This document shows, one piece after another, positions 44,168 to 53,189 of a DNA stretch of 64,000 bases. This stretch comes from Neorhizobium tomejilense (GTDB lineage Bacteria; Pseudomonadota; Alphaproteobacteria; Rhizobiales; Rhizobiaceae). A program made the translations under genes and the position numbers. The notes below the pieces were generated by a model. That model was not told the origin of the DNA. It was given only the letters and a program-made list of their open reading frames with translations, and did no database searches. How positions within the stretch are numbered: position 1 is the stretch's first letter; every line of letters begins with the position of its first letter. The stretch lies in the NCBI GenBank assembly GCA_002968845.1, contig PVBG01000026.1, forward strand, positions 1-64,000. Reading direction: 5' to 3'.

Positions 44168-44641
44168 CTAGAGTTTTCCCTCTGCGAGCAGCTCGCGGGT
44201 CCGCTTCAGCGTCGATAGCAGGGCGGATTTGTAGCCATTATCGCTGTCGAACTGCGCCTGTTCGGCCTGTTCCTCTGGGCCGTTCGGTTGATTGCCGCGC
44301 AGGCCGAGGTAGCAATAGAACCGAAGCTGCAGTGCGCCGGCTTCATCCTCGAACAGTTCGTTGACGATGGCGCCTTCGCGCGGACCGGTTGCCTGGAAGA
44401 ACGTGACCTTGCTCTGCGGCTCAAGCGTGATGATCTCCCTGATGTCGGAGCCGGCGATGGTGGCTTCGCGCACGAAGTGGGTCGCGCTTTCTTCCACGAC
44501 ATCGCAGCGGGTGCAGAGACCCGGCGGGAGGAACAGGCGCGCGTCGCGCGCCTTTAATTCCAGGCCTTTCCAGACCTGCTCGCGGGTAAGCTTTGTTTCT
44601 CCTTCCGGATTTACGGGGACGATGGCGGTCGAATAGATCAT
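44168..44641 (-). CDS. AtaL/DUF1857-like SRPBCC protein
   Basis: 157 residues, no signal. N-terminus MIYSTAIVPVNPEGETKLTR then QVWKGLELKARDARLFLPP is the typical start of the DUF1857/AtaL-like group, with a START-like lipid- or ligand-binding fold. Function unknown. It follows the NmrA-family gene after 39 bases on the same strand and probably shares its promoter, which is divergent from the LysR regulator. Confidence 0.82.
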   Translation of the reverse strand: MIYSTAIVPVNPEGETKLTREQVWKGLELKARDARLFLPPGLCTRCDVVEESATHFVREATIAGSDIREIITLEPQSKVTFFQATGPREGAIVNELFEDEAGALQLRFYCYLGLRGNQPNGPEEQAEQAQFDSDNGYKSALLSTLKRTRELLAEGKL

Positions 44642-44680
44642 GGTGATGGTCCTTGTTTTGACATTGTGGGATGGCCTGCC

Positions 44681-45550
44681 TCAGGCAGCAGCCGCGGTTT
44701 CCGAGGCGAAGTCGTGATATCGGCGCAGCGGACGGCCCAGAAGCGCAGTCAGGCGCTCGACGTCGCCGCCGTCGGGCAGCATTCCGTCGGTCAGGAACCG
44801 TTCGCCCATGAGGCGCATGTCGTAGGCCATCCATGGCGGCATGAACTGCTTGAGGTTCTGCTCGAAGGCTGCCGTATCGCCACCGCCATAGCTGATCGGG
44901 CGGGCGAGCACCTCGGACCAGATGGCGGCGATGTCCGTTCCGGTGAGCGTCTCGGGGCCGACGAGGTTGATCCGGTCGAGTGGAAGCGGCTGTGCAGCCC
45001 GTTCGCGACGCAGCAGTTCAAGGGCTGCGATCTCGGCAATATCGCGGACGTCGATCATCGCAAGCCCCTTGTCGCCAACCGGCATCGGGTATACGCCGTA
45101 GCCGGTGATGGCATCCTTGATCATCAGGTCGTTCTGGATGAAGTAGGCCGGGCGCAGGATGGTGGCGTTCATGCCCATTTGTTCGATCATCCGCTCGACA
45201 CCGAACTTGCCCGCGAAATGCGGCACGTTCACGTAGACGTCGGCATGGATCACCGACAGGTAGACGATCCGCTCGATGCCGGCCGATCTGGCGACGTTCA
45301 GCGCGACCAGCGCTTGGGTGAATTCGTCCGGCACCACTGCGTTCAAGAGGAACAATGTGGAAACTCCAGACATGGCGTTTCGCAGTGAATCGATATCGAG
45401 GAAGTCGCCCTGCACAACGTTGACGCCCGCCGGGAAAACGGCTTTCGAGGGGTCGCGGACAAGAGCGCGGACATCAGCGCCGCGCTTGACGAGTTGTTCG
45501 ATGATCTGACTGCCAACATTGCCTGTGGCGCCGGTAACGAGAATGGTCAT
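44681..45550 (-). CDS. NmrA/SDR-family NAD(P)-binding protein
   Basis: 289 residues. Rossmann motif TILVTGATGNVGSQIIEQL, ALVRDP, then LRPAYFIQNDL and the NLVGPETLT block of atypical SDRs of the NmrA type. Such proteins act as reductases or redox sensors; the Tyr-x3-Lys pair is not obvious. Divergent from the LysR gene with 103 bases between the starts, the usual layout of a LysR regulator and its target. Followed by the AtaL-like gene. Confidence 0.87.
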   Translation of the reverse strand: MTILVTGATGNVGSQIIEQLVKRGADVRALVRDPSKAVFPAGVNVVQGDFLDIDSLRNAMSGVSTLFLLNAVVPDEFTQALVALNVARSAGIERIVYLSVIHADVYVNVPHFAGKFGVERMIEQMGMNATILRPAYFIQNDLMIKDAITGYGVYPMPVGDKGLAMIDVRDIAEIAALELLRRERAAQPLPLDRINLVGPETLTGTDIAAIWSEVLARPISYGGGDTAAFEQNLKQFMPPWMAYDMRLMGERFLTDGMLPDGGDVERLTALLGRPLRRYHDFASETAAAA

Positions 45551-45653
45551 GATATTTCTCCGTGTTGGTTACTTGACACGCCGAATATGTGTGATCCACT
45601 GGCAGCCCAATAGACGGAAATTTTAGACGCGCCGTCTCGCTGGTGGGACACCT

Positions 45654-46544
45654 ATGGATCTTCTTGCTCTCGCCGATTTTAATCTCGTGGCCCGCCACGG
45701 CGGCTTCGGCAAAGCGGCAAGGGCCACCGGCCGGCCCAAGGCAACCCTGTCCCGCCGGGTTGGAGAACTGGAAAGCAGCCTCGGTCTGCGCCTGTTCGAG
45801 CGGGGCGTGCGTGACCTGAAGCTCACAGAGGAAGGACGGGCGCTCTTCGAGCGGACGGCGAGGCTGCTCTCCGAACTCGACGAGACGGCTTCGGCGATTG
45901 CTTCGGGCGGCCAGACACCCAAGGGGAAGTTGCGCATCAGCGCGCCGGCGCTTTTTTCCCAGAGCGCGATGGGCAGGATCGCGGCGGGCTTCGCGCTCAA
46001 GTACCCGGAGGTGAGGCTGGAGGTGACGACCGAGGATCGGCCTGTCGACATGATCGAGGAAGGCTACGATCTGGTCATCCGGGTCAATCCGGATCCCGAC
46101 GAAAATCTCGTCGGACGAGCTTTTCTGCGCGACCGCCTGGTCGTCGTAGCGAGCCCTGACCTTCCTCGCCCGGCCGCCGACTCGCCAGCGCCGGGTGTCA
46201 TACGCGGCGCCGGCGATCGACAGGTCTGGAATGTCGCGACTTCAAAAGGGTCTGCGAAGATCACCATCGAGCCCGTCCTGTCTCTGTCGTCGCTGATCAT
46301 GGTGCGGGATGCAGTCCGGGCAGGCGTTGGCGCCGCACGATTGCCGATCTCGCTGGTGAGCCACGATCTGGCCGACGGCACCTTGCTGCACTGGGGGGAT
46401 ATAGAGGGATCGGAGATCGCACTATGGGCGCTCTATCCTTCCCGGCGGCTGCTCAGTGCCCGCGTGTCGGCGTTTCTGGAGTTTCTCAAGCAGGCCTTCC
46501 CAAATGGGACCCCAGACGAACTGGCCACCTATATCGGCAGGTGA
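45654..46544 (+). CDS. LysR-family transcriptional regulator
   Basis: 296 residues. N-terminal winged helix-turn-helix (LADFNLVARHGGFGKAARAT, PKATLSRRVGELESSLGLRL), then a substrate-binding domain (KGKLRISAPALF, ALKYPEVRLEVTTEDRPVDM, YDLVIRVN). Expected to control the divergent NmrA and AtaL-like genes and itself from the 103-base spacer. Effector unknown. Confidence 0.93.
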   Translation: MDLLALADFNLVARHGGFGKAARATGRPKATLSRRVGELESSLGLRLFERGVRDLKLTEEGRALFERTARLLSELDETASAIASGGQTPKGKLRISAPALFSQSAMGRIAAGFALKYPEVRLEVTTEDRPVDMIEEGYDLVIRVNPDPDENLVGRAFLRDRLVVVASPDLPRPAADSPAPGVIRGAGDRQVWNVATSKGSAKITIEPVLSLSSLIMVRDAVRAGVGAARLPISLVSHDLADGTLLHWGDIEGSEIALWALYPSRRLLSARVSAFLEFLKQAFPNGTPDELATYIGR

Positions 46545-46750
46545 TGACCGGACCGGCTTTCGGCCGCAGAAAACGCTGGGCAATGCCTGTCTGCTCCATT
46601 CCCCTCTTCAACCGTGCCGACACATCCGTCGGAGCGGATAAAGCTACGTTCTGTCTTGCGCTCCGCCGTTGCTTCTTGCCTCGCCACATCCTATCTCAAG
46701 TCCTAAGAACTTTCGCGTGAAGACGCGCCTCTTAATGGATATTGGAAGCG

Positions 46751-47185
46751 ATGACCGACTTGAAGCTGCTGGCCCTTGATACGGACGACCTGGGCGTGAT
46801 TTCCGCCCATATGCAGGATGCGGTCTTCAAGGTGGGCGACGTGCGCTGGTCGCAGCCCGAGCGCAACTTCTCGCTCGCGGCCAACCGCTTCGTCTGGGAG
46901 AACGCCGCGGCCAAGCAGCGCAAGGGGTTCGAACGCCGCCGTGCGGCGATCGTCTTCAAGCGGGTCGAGGCGGTGCGCTCGACCGGCATCAACCGCGGCC
47001 GCCAGGATGAGGTCCTGTCGCTGCTGGCGATCACCTTTTCGCAGAAGGGCGACGGCCCAGAAGGCACGATCGAACTGGTGCTTTCCGGCAAATCGACGAT
47101 TGCGCTCGACGTCGAATGCATCGAAGTTGCTCTTGCGGATGTCGGCGGCGCATGGGAAACGGCGTCCAAGCCCCGTCATCCCTGA
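46751..47185 (+). CDS. DUF2948 family protein
   Basis: 144 residues from ATG 46751 (GGAAG upstream). TDLKLLALDTDDLGVISAHM, EARNF-like RNFSLAANRFVWE and IELVLSGKSTIALDVECIEV match the DUF2948 family, which in alphaproteobacteria lies directly before hisD, as here (68-base gap). No catalytic motif. Function unknown. Confidence 0.87.
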   Translation: MTDLKLLALDTDDLGVISAHMQDAVFKVGDVRWSQPERNFSLAANRFVWENAAAKQRKGFERRRAAIVFKRVEAVRSTGINRGRQDEVLSLLAITFSQKGDGPEGTIELVLSGKSTIALDVECIEVALADVGGAWETASKPRHP

Positions 47186-47253
47186 TCTGGCCCCGTTTGT
47201 CCGAACAGCCCGACCGGGATAACATCGTTTTTTGAGCTGGAAGGAATATCCGC

Positions 47254-48567
47254 TTGGCAATTTGGCTGGATCAGGCGTCGCCGGATTTTGAGGCAAGGTT
47301 TTCGGCATTTCTGTCGACCAAGCGGGAGGTCTCGGAAGACGTGAACACGGTGGTGCGCGCCATCATCGACGATGTGCGTATTCGCGGCGATCAGGCGCTG
47401 ATCGACTATTCCGCCCGTTTCGACGGCATCGACCTCGCCAAGGTCGGAATAAAGGTGACCGAGGCCGAGATCGGCGCCGCACTTGCCGCGACCGACCGGA
47501 AGGTGATCGACGCGCTGAAGTTCGCCGCCGAGCGCATTGAGCGCCATCATGCCCGCCAGATGCCGAAGGACGACATCTACGAGGACGCGATCGGCGTCGG
47601 CCTTGGGTCTCGCTGGACGGCGATCGAGGCGGTCGGGCTCTATGTTCCGGGCGGCACCGCGAGCTATCCGAGTTCTGTGCTGATGAATGCAGTGCCGGCA
47701 AGGGTCGCTGGCGTGCCGCGTGTGGTCATGGTCGTGCCGGCCAATGGCGGAACGATCAATCCTGCAGTGCTTGCCGCCGCCAACATCGCCGGCGTCACCG
47801 AGATCTACCGCATCGGCGGCGCCCAGGCCGTGGCTGCACTCGCCTATGGCACCGAGACGATCGCCCCGGTCGCGAAGATCGTCGGCCCCGGCAATGCCTA
47901 TGTGGCGGCTGCCAAGCGCCATGTCTTCGGCACCGTCGGCATCGACATGATCGCCGGCCCCTCGGAGGTCCTCGTCATCGCCGACGGGGAAAACGATCCG
48001 GACTGGCTGGCGGCCGATCTGCTTGCCCAGGCCGAACACGATGCCGGTGCGCAGTCGATCCTCGTCACCGACGATGCCGGGCTCGGCAAGGCGGTGGAGG
48101 CGGCCGTCGAACGCCAGCTGAAGACCCTGTCGCGTTCGCAGACCGCTGCCGCCAGCTGGCGCGATTTCGGGGCTGTCATCCTGGTGCCGGACCTGCAGGC
48201 CGCGCTGCCGCTCGCCAACCGCATCGCCGCCGAGCACCTGGAACTCGCCGTTGCAGATCCCGACGCGCTGCTGCCGGGCATCCGCAATGCTGGCGCGATC
48301 TTCATCGGCCGTCACACGCCGGAAGTGATCGGCGATTATGTCGGCGGTTCCAACCACGTGCTTCCGACCGCCCGCTCGGCCCGTTTCTCGTCCGGCCTTT
48401 CGGTGCTCGATTTCGTCAAGCGCACCTCGATCCTACGGCTCGGGCCTGATCAGCTCCGCCAGCTTGCCCCCGCGGCGATCACGCTTGCCCATTCCGAAGG
48501 CCTCGATGCCCACGCCCGTTCCGTTGCGATCCGCCTGAACGGCTTGCTCCTCGACGACGAGGGCTGA
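47254..48567 (+). CDS. hisD: Histidinol dehydrogenase
   Basis: 437 residues, starting at TTG 47254 with GGAAGGA before it. GLYVPGGTASYPSSVLMNAV, the cofactor region GPGNAYVAAAKRHVFG, zinc-site residues in GPSEVLVIAD, QAEHD and SNHVLPT are the family blocks. It carries out the last two steps of histidine synthesis, histidinol to histidine, in the cytoplasm. It starts the conserved run hisD-UPF0262-phosphatase, with 3- and 2-base gaps, so these are one operon. Confidence 0.97.
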   Translation: MAIWLDQASPDFEARFSAFLSTKREVSEDVNTVVRAIIDDVRIRGDQALIDYSARFDGIDLAKVGIKVTEAEIGAALAATDRKVIDALKFAAERIERHHARQMPKDDIYEDAIGVGLGSRWTAIEAVGLYVPGGTASYPSSVLMNAVPARVAGVPRVVMVVPANGGTINPAVLAAANIAGVTEIYRIGGAQAVAALAYGTETIAPVAKIVGPGNAYVAAAKRHVFGTVGIDMIAGPSEVLVIADGENDPDWLAADLLAQAEHDAGAQSILVTDDAGLGKAVEAAVERQLKTLSRSQTAAASWRDFGAVILVPDLQAALPLANRIAAEHLELAVADPDALLPGIRNAGAIFIGRHTPEVIGDYVGGSNHVLPTARSARFSSGLSVLDFVKRTSILRLGPDQLRQLAPAAITLAHSEGLDAHARSVAIRLNGLLLDDEG

Positions 48568-48570
48568 CGG

Positions 48571-49044
48571 ATGGGGCAAGGAGACTTCCGGCTCTACGAC
48601 GTCGTTCTGGACGACTCGATCGGGCGCTCGACGCCCGATGTGGAACACGAGCGGGCGGTCGCCATCTTCGACCTCGTCGAGGAAAACTCCTTCGAGCCGC
48701 TCGGCCATGCCGGCGGCCCCTACAAGCTGAAGCTCTCGCTCGTCGATGCCAAGCTGATGCTCGGCATCACCACGGACAAAGACGAGCAGGTCGCGACCCA
48801 TATCCTGTCGCTGACCCCCTTCCGGCGGATCATCAAGGATTACTTCATGATCTGCGAGAGTTACTACGAGGCGATCCGCTCCTCGACCCCGAGCCGCATC
48901 GAGGCGATCGACATGGGCCGCCGTGGCGTCCATAACGAAGGCTCGCAGACGCTGATGGACCGGCTGGACGGCAAGATCCGCGTCGATTTCGATACCGCGC
49001 GGCGGCTTTTCACGCTGGTCTGCGTGCTCTACTGGCGCGGCTGA
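48571..49044 (+). CDS. UPF0262 family protein
   Basis: 157 residues. FRLYDVVLDDSIGRSTPDVE, LVEENSFEPLG, FRRIIKDYFMICESYYEAIR and DMGRRGVHNEGSQTLMDRL are the family's conserved blocks. Function unknown. Fixed neighbour of hisD in alphaproteobacteria; starts 3 bases after its stop. Confidence 0.92.
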   Translation: MGQGDFRLYDVVLDDSIGRSTPDVEHERAVAIFDLVEENSFEPLGHAGGPYKLKLSLVDAKLMLGITTDKDEQVATHILSLTPFRRIIKDYFMICESYYEAIRSSTPSRIEAIDMGRRGVHNEGSQTLMDRLDGKIRVDFDTARRLFTLVCVLYWRG

Positions 49045-49046
49045 GC

Positions 49047-49526
49047 ATGGAGGCCGTGCCCGCACCCCTGACGAAGGCCAAAAGACCGGGCGCAATTCTT
49101 TTCATGTGCGGCTTCAACGTCATCCGTTCGCCGATGGCGGAGGCCATTGCAAAGCGGCTGCTGCCACCCGATATTTACATCCAGTCGGCGGGTGTACGCT
49201 CCGGCGAGCGCGATTCTTTCGTGGATGCGGTACTGGAGGAGGTCGGGCTTTCGATCGGCCGCCACCAGCCGCGTACGCTGGAGCAACTCGAGGATGATTT
49301 TTTCGACCTGATCGTCACGCTGACGCCGGAAGCCCACCATGCCGCGCTGGAATTGACCCGTTCAAATGCCGTGGACGTGGTCTACTGGCCGACCATGGAC
49401 CCGACCGCGGCGACAGGCACCCGTGACCAGATGCTGGATGCCTATCGGCAGGTTCGCGACCATCTCTGGAAGTTGATCGACGAGCGCCTTTCCGGCATCA
49501 GCCGGCATCCGGCCGAGACCGCCTGA
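49047..49526 (+). CDS. Low-molecular-weight phosphatase family protein
   Basis: 159 residues. The active-site loop Cys-x5-Arg is CGFNVIR at 21-27 followed by SPMAEA; the general acid is in WPTMDPTA. This is the low-molecular-weight tyrosine phosphatase/ArsC fold. FMCGFNVIRSPMAEA departs from the common FVCxGNxCRSP by lacking the second cysteine, so substrate is uncertain. It begins 2 bases after UPF0262. Confidence 0.88.
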   Translation: MEAVPAPLTKAKRPGAILFMCGFNVIRSPMAEAIAKRLLPPDIYIQSAGVRSGERDSFVDAVLEEVGLSIGRHQPRTLEQLEDDFFDLIVTLTPEAHHAALELTRSNAVDVVYWPTMDPTAATGTRDQMLDAYRQVRDHLWKLIDERLSGISRHPAETA

Positions 49527-49679
49527 AACCGCTCGCCGCAGGCCGCTTGAAACGACATTGAGAATAGCGCTCAAGCGAGGTTCACAAAGCGGACATGATT
49601 GTGTAGTTTCCGCGCAAATTTCCGGGCGGGCGCGAAAAGCGTTGCCAGCCCAAACCAAACACAGGAAGAAAAACTATAG

Positions 49680-49898
49680 ATGGCTAAAGAAGAAGTCCTC
49701 GAATTCCCGGGCGTCGTGACCGAACTCCTGCCCAACGCGACGTTTCGCGTGAAGCTGGAAAACGAACACGAGATCATTGCCCACACGGCCGGCCGCATGC
49801 GCAAGAACCGTATCCGCGTTCTGGCCGGCGACAAGGTGCTCGTCGAAATGACGCCTTACGACCTGACCAAGGGCCGCATCACCTACCGCTTCAAGTAA
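49680..49898 (+). CDS. infA: Translation initiation factor IF-1
   Basis: 72 residues, the universal length. MAKEEVLEFPGVVTELLPNA, MRKNRIRVLAGDKVLVEMTP and YDLTKGRITYRFK are the OB-fold blocks. It binds the ribosomal A site during initiation. The 153-base gap upstream from the phosphatase gene should hold its own promoter. Confidence 0.98.
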   Translation: MAKEEVLEFPGVVTELLPNATFRVKLENEHEIIAHTAGRMRKNRIRVLAGDKVLVEMTPYDLTKGRITYRFK

Positions 49899-49923
49899 TC
49901 CTCATCATCCGCGGCGGGCTCTC

Positions 49924-50544
49924 ATGGCGCTGGAACAAAAGCTGATACTGGCCTCCGGTTCTCCGCGCCGCCTCGACCTCCTCAACCAGGCCGGCATTAC
50001 GCCGGCGCGGCTGATGCCGATGGATATCGACGAGACGCCGAAGAAATCCGAACATCCGCGCTCACTCGCCCGCAGGCTTTCGACCGAAAAGGCGGAAGCG
50101 GCGTTGGCGGCAATCAGAAATGATCCGGCCTGGCGGCACAGCTATATCCTGTCGGCCGACACGGTGGTCGCCGTCGGCCGCCGCATTCTCGAAAAGACCG
50201 AATATACGCAGGAGGCCTCGTCCGCCTTGCACCTGCTCTCCGGGCGCGGCCACTGGGTCTATACCGGCATCTGCCTGATCACCCCGGGCGGCCAGTTCCG
50301 CCAGAAGGTCGTGCAGACCAAGGTGCGCTTCAAGCGGCTTTCCACCCGCGAGATCGAAAACTATATCGCGTCCGGGCAATGGCGCGGCAAGGCGGGCGCC
50401 TACGCGATCCAGGGTATTGCCGGATCGTTCGTCCAGAAACTCGTCGGCTCCTACACCAATGTCGTCGGCCTGCCGCTTTTCGAAGTGACCGGACTTCTGG
50501 CCGGCGAAGGCTTCGACGTGGTGGCGGCCTGGCCGGAGGGCTGA
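49924..50544 (+). CDS. Maf-like nucleotide pyrophosphatase
   Basis: 206 residues. LILASGSPRRLDLLNQAGI is the substrate-phosphate motif; SADTVVAVGRRILEK carries the conserved Asp; AGAYAIQGIAGSFV follows. Maf enzymes hydrolyse non-canonical nucleoside triphosphates such as dTTP/UTP analogues and are linked to septum control. It follows infA by 25 bases in the conserved infA-maf-yacG order. Confidence 0.94.
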   Translation: MALEQKLILASGSPRRLDLLNQAGITPARLMPMDIDETPKKSEHPRSLARRLSTEKAEAALAAIRNDPAWRHSYILSADTVVAVGRRILEKTEYTQEASSALHLLSGRGHWVYTGICLITPGGQFRQKVVQTKVRFKRLSTREIENYIASGQWRGKAGAYAIQGIAGSFVQKLVGSYTNVVGLPLFEVTGLLAGEGFDVVAAWPEG

Positions 50545-50670
50545 TAGAGGCGGGTCCGGACGGCGCCGATGGAGCAACCCGAAAGGTGCTCCGGCTGCGC
50601 CCCCAGGGTGTCATCGGTGTTGGAAGGCTGCCGAATGCGCCATGCCCCTGTAGAAAGGAGTATTCAAAAG

Positions 50671-50880
50671 ATGACATCAGAACCGATCAAGACCGGCGGC
50701 AAGGTCGAGCCGCTCAGGAAGACGAGGCCCTGCCCGGAATGCGGCAAGCCGTCGGCGCGAGACCACTATCCCTTCTGCTCCGACCGCTGCCGCACGCTGG
50801 ACCTGTCGCGCTGGCTGACGGGCTCCTACGCTATTCCCGTCTCGGACGACGAGACTAAGGCCGACGGTTCGGACGATTGA
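50671..50880 (+). CDS. yacG: DNA gyrase inhibitor YacG
   Basis: 69 residues from ATG 50671, with AAAGGAG upstream. Four zinc cysteines 21, 24, 36 and 40 in CPECGKPSARDHYPFCSDRC, then the family's LDLSRWLTGSYAIP. Known for E. coli YacG: binds GyrB and blocks DNA binding. Follows maf in the usual order. Confidence 0.93.
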   Translation: MTSEPIKTGGKVEPLRKTRPCPECGKPSARDHYPFCSDRCRTLDLSRWLTGSYAIPVSDDETKADGSDD

Positions 50881-50955
50881 GCCGCGAGGTCGCGCCTGTT
50901 TTTGTTCAGGAAATCGCGATTTTCGCAAACCTGTCAAAAAAGTGGGATCTGGCGC

Positions 50956-50983
50956 TGGACATGGCCGAACAAGATGTTATAAC
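50956..50983 (+). promoter_or_regulatory. Promoter of tRNA-Phe
   Basis: TGGACA (50956-50961), 16-base spacer, TATAAC (50978-50983): close to the housekeeping consensus and about 65 bases before the tRNA. Confidence 0.55.
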
Positions 50984-51047
50984 CCCGCTCGCTCCGGGGG
51001 ACATGCCCCCCGCCGGCCTCGGGCCGGAAGGCTTCATAGGCCTCGAT

Positions 51048-51123
51048 GCCCGGATAGCTCAGTTGGTAGAGCAGCGGATTGAAAATCCGCGTGTCGGTGG
51101 TTCAAATCCGCCTCCGGGCACCA
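51048..51123 (+). tRNA. tRNA-Phe (GAA)
   Basis: 76 bases. Acceptor GCCCGGA pairs with TCCGGGC, followed by A and CCA; anticodon loop TTGAAAA gives GAA. All arms intact. The decayed recombinase beside it suggests it served as an integration site. Confidence 0.97.
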
Positions 51124-51182
51124 TTATAACCCTTCGTGCACCTGCATTTTTCCACATCTGCATTTTCGCTAATCAAAATTGG

Positions 51183-51212
51183 GTTTGACACTTCTACGAA
51201 GTGAGTTTGACA
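51183..51212. repeat. Direct repeats flanking a small palindrome
   Basis: GTTTGACA at 51183-51190 and 51205-51212 surround CACTTC-TAC-GAAGTG. It lies just after the end of the recombinase remnant and could be an arm-type binding site left from an integrated element. Confidence 0.3.
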
Positions 51213-51229
51213 ATTTTTGTTTTCCGTCT

Positions 51230-51717
51230 GTTCATTTCGGCGCTGAGATCCGTGACGGTGGCCGTGTTCTATTTCGACAAGTCGGCGCGCCGCGAATAGT
51301 GTTTTCGCCATGGCCTCGGTCTTCTGTCCAAGCGCCTCAGCAATCGTCGCGTATTCCTTCCCCATTTTCCCGAAGAACGGTCGCGACGGTATGTCGGAGG
51401 CCCTTTAGGTTAGCCCTGGTTGGACCTTGCCCTCTTTCTCCAGCTTCATGCGAATCGGTCGCCGTGATGCCCTGAAGCCGGAGACGCTCCAGGGCTTGCC
51501 ATTCATTCGACCTGAATAGAGCTACATCACCGCTGGTGATTTCGTCCCAGGCCGCTATGGCAACACCTGGCTGGAACTTGTGCCCCAGCTGCGAACCAAT
51601 CCAACGCGAAACGTGGTCGGGCCTAAGGTTGCCGGCAATCGTCTCGATCAAGCCTGCTCCTCGGTCGAGGGGTCGTTGTGCGCGTAAGCGATGGCAAGTG
51701 GTAGTGGCGCTTTTCAT
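51230..51717 (-). pseudogene. Tyrosine recombinase (integrase) remnant
   Basis: Two frames on the minus strand together give the C-terminal end of a phage-type integrase: KGLRHTVATVLRENGEGI (the active-site Arg block, ending near 51340) and then, in the next frame, YATIAEALGQKTEAMAKTLF. A frameshift separates them and the catalytic Tyr is not placed properly. It points towards tRNA-Phe, 100 bases away. Upstream the sequence is not clearly integrase, so the gene is broken at both ends. Confidence 0.6.
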
Positions 51718-51764
51718 TGTCCTGGTGTTGCATTAGAGGTGGCGGATTAGAATCGGGCCCGTCA

Positions 51765-53189
51765 ATGACCTTCCAATCCTACGAATATCTCTTCGTGTTC
51801 CTGCCGGTCGTATTCATCCTCTACACGTTGGTGAGAAAGAACGCCTTCGCAGCGAACACCGTGATCTGCCTTGCGGGACTCATTTTCTACGGGATGAGCG
51901 GGTGGCATTTTCTGTTCTTCCTGATGGCGTCAGCCTTGCTCGATTTTTGGCTCGGCAAAAAGATCGCCTCGTGCGAGGAGCAGGACAAACGCAAACGCTG
52001 GCTGATCATCAGCTGTGTGTTCAATGTCGGCATGCTGAGCCTGGTGAAATACTCCCCCTGGATCACGGGCAATCTCAACGATTTGATGAGATGGTCGGGG
52101 TTTTCGGACCATGCCGTGCTAATGGCGATGCCGATGGTGCCGGGGATTTCATTCTACACATTCCAGACACTCAGCTACACGATCGATATCTATAAGCGCG
52201 AGGAGCATCCGCGACGCAACCTGATGACGTATATGTCGTTCGTCTCGTTCTTTCCGCATCTGGTCGCGGGGCCGATCATGCGCTCGAGAAACCTGCTACC
52301 GCAGCTCGAGAAGGTGCGGCCCTCGGTAACATGGGAGCAGGCGGCGCCGGCGATTTTCCTGATCATCTGGGGGGTGTTCAAGAAGCTGGTGCTGGCGGAT
52401 AATTTCGGGGATATCGTCAATAACGCGAACCTCAATGATGCTGGGGCTGGGCTGATCTTCGCCTATGCGTTCGCGATGCAGGTCTATTGCGATTTCTCGG
52501 CCTATACAGATGTGGCGCGCGGCACGGCACGGCTGTTCAAGGTGGAACTAAACGTCAACTTCTTGACGCCGTATTTTTCGCAGAACCCGAGTGAGTTCTG
52601 GCGCCGCTGGCATATAACGCTTTCGACATGGGTGCGCGATTATGTCTATATCCCGCTCGGCGGCAATCGCGGCGGAGCGCGCCAGACTATGCGCAACGTT
52701 ATCATCACAATGTTTTTGTGTGGCCTGTGGCACGGCGCCGGCACAAATTATATAGTGTGGGGGCTTTGGCATGGTGCACTTTTGGCGCTGTATTACCGCT
52801 ACCCGCTCGATGAGATGCTAAAGCGAAAATTCGGCTCGAGATTGGGGCAACCGCTCGCAATGATTTTGATGTTCCAGTTGGTATGTATCGGCTGGATATT
52901 CTTCCGCGGCGAAAGCTGGCAGCAGATTTGGCAGGCGTTCTATTCGATCGGCGAGATTTTCCGCGGCGAGCCACTCGGGGCGTTCACTCAGATGCTATAT
53001 ATGCTGGCGCTGTTCGCGTTGCCGGTGTTCCTTACTGACTACCTGGGCTGGAAGCGCGGCACGGAATATCCGGAACTTTACACGCTGATGCCGACCTGGC
53101 TTAAGACTGCGCATTATGTGGTGATGTTCTACCTTCTCATCTTCCTCGGAAAACGCTTGAGCAATGACTTCATTTATTTCCAGTTTTAA
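51765..53189 (+). CDS. MBOAT-family O-acyltransferase (AlgI/DltB-like)
   Basis: 474 residues, about eleven membrane segments. N-terminal FQSYEYLFVFLPVVFILYTL, GISFYTFQTLSYTIDIYKRE, and the catalytic region NPSEFWRRWHITLSTWVRDY with GLWHGAGTNYIVWGLWHG carrying the conserved histidine. Family role: moves acyl groups (usually acetyl) across the inner membrane onto an extracytoplasmic glycan. Overlaps by 26 bases the SGNH-type gene that follows, the common pairing for acylation systems. It is within an accessory segment next to tRNA-Phe. Confidence 0.93.
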   Translation: MTFQSYEYLFVFLPVVFILYTLVRKNAFAANTVICLAGLIFYGMSGWHFLFFLMASALLDFWLGKKIASCEEQDKRKRWLIISCVFNVGMLSLVKYSPWITGNLNDLMRWSGFSDHAVLMAMPMVPGISFYTFQTLSYTIDIYKREEHPRRNLMTYMSFVSFFPHLVAGPIMRSRNLLPQLEKVRPSVTWEQAAPAIFLIIWGVFKKLVLADNFGDIVNNANLNDAGAGLIFAYAFAMQVYCDFSAYTDVARGTARLFKVELNVNFLTPYFSQNPSEFWRRWHITLSTWVRDYVYIPLGGNRGGARQTMRNVIITMFLCGLWHGAGTNYIVWGLWHGALLALYYRYPLDEMLKRKFGSRLGQPLAMILMFQLVCIGWIFFRGESWQQIWQAFYSIGEIFRGEPLGAFTQMLYMLALFALPVFLTDYLGWKRGTEYPELYTLMPTWLKTAHYVVMFYLLIFLGKRLSNDFIYFQF

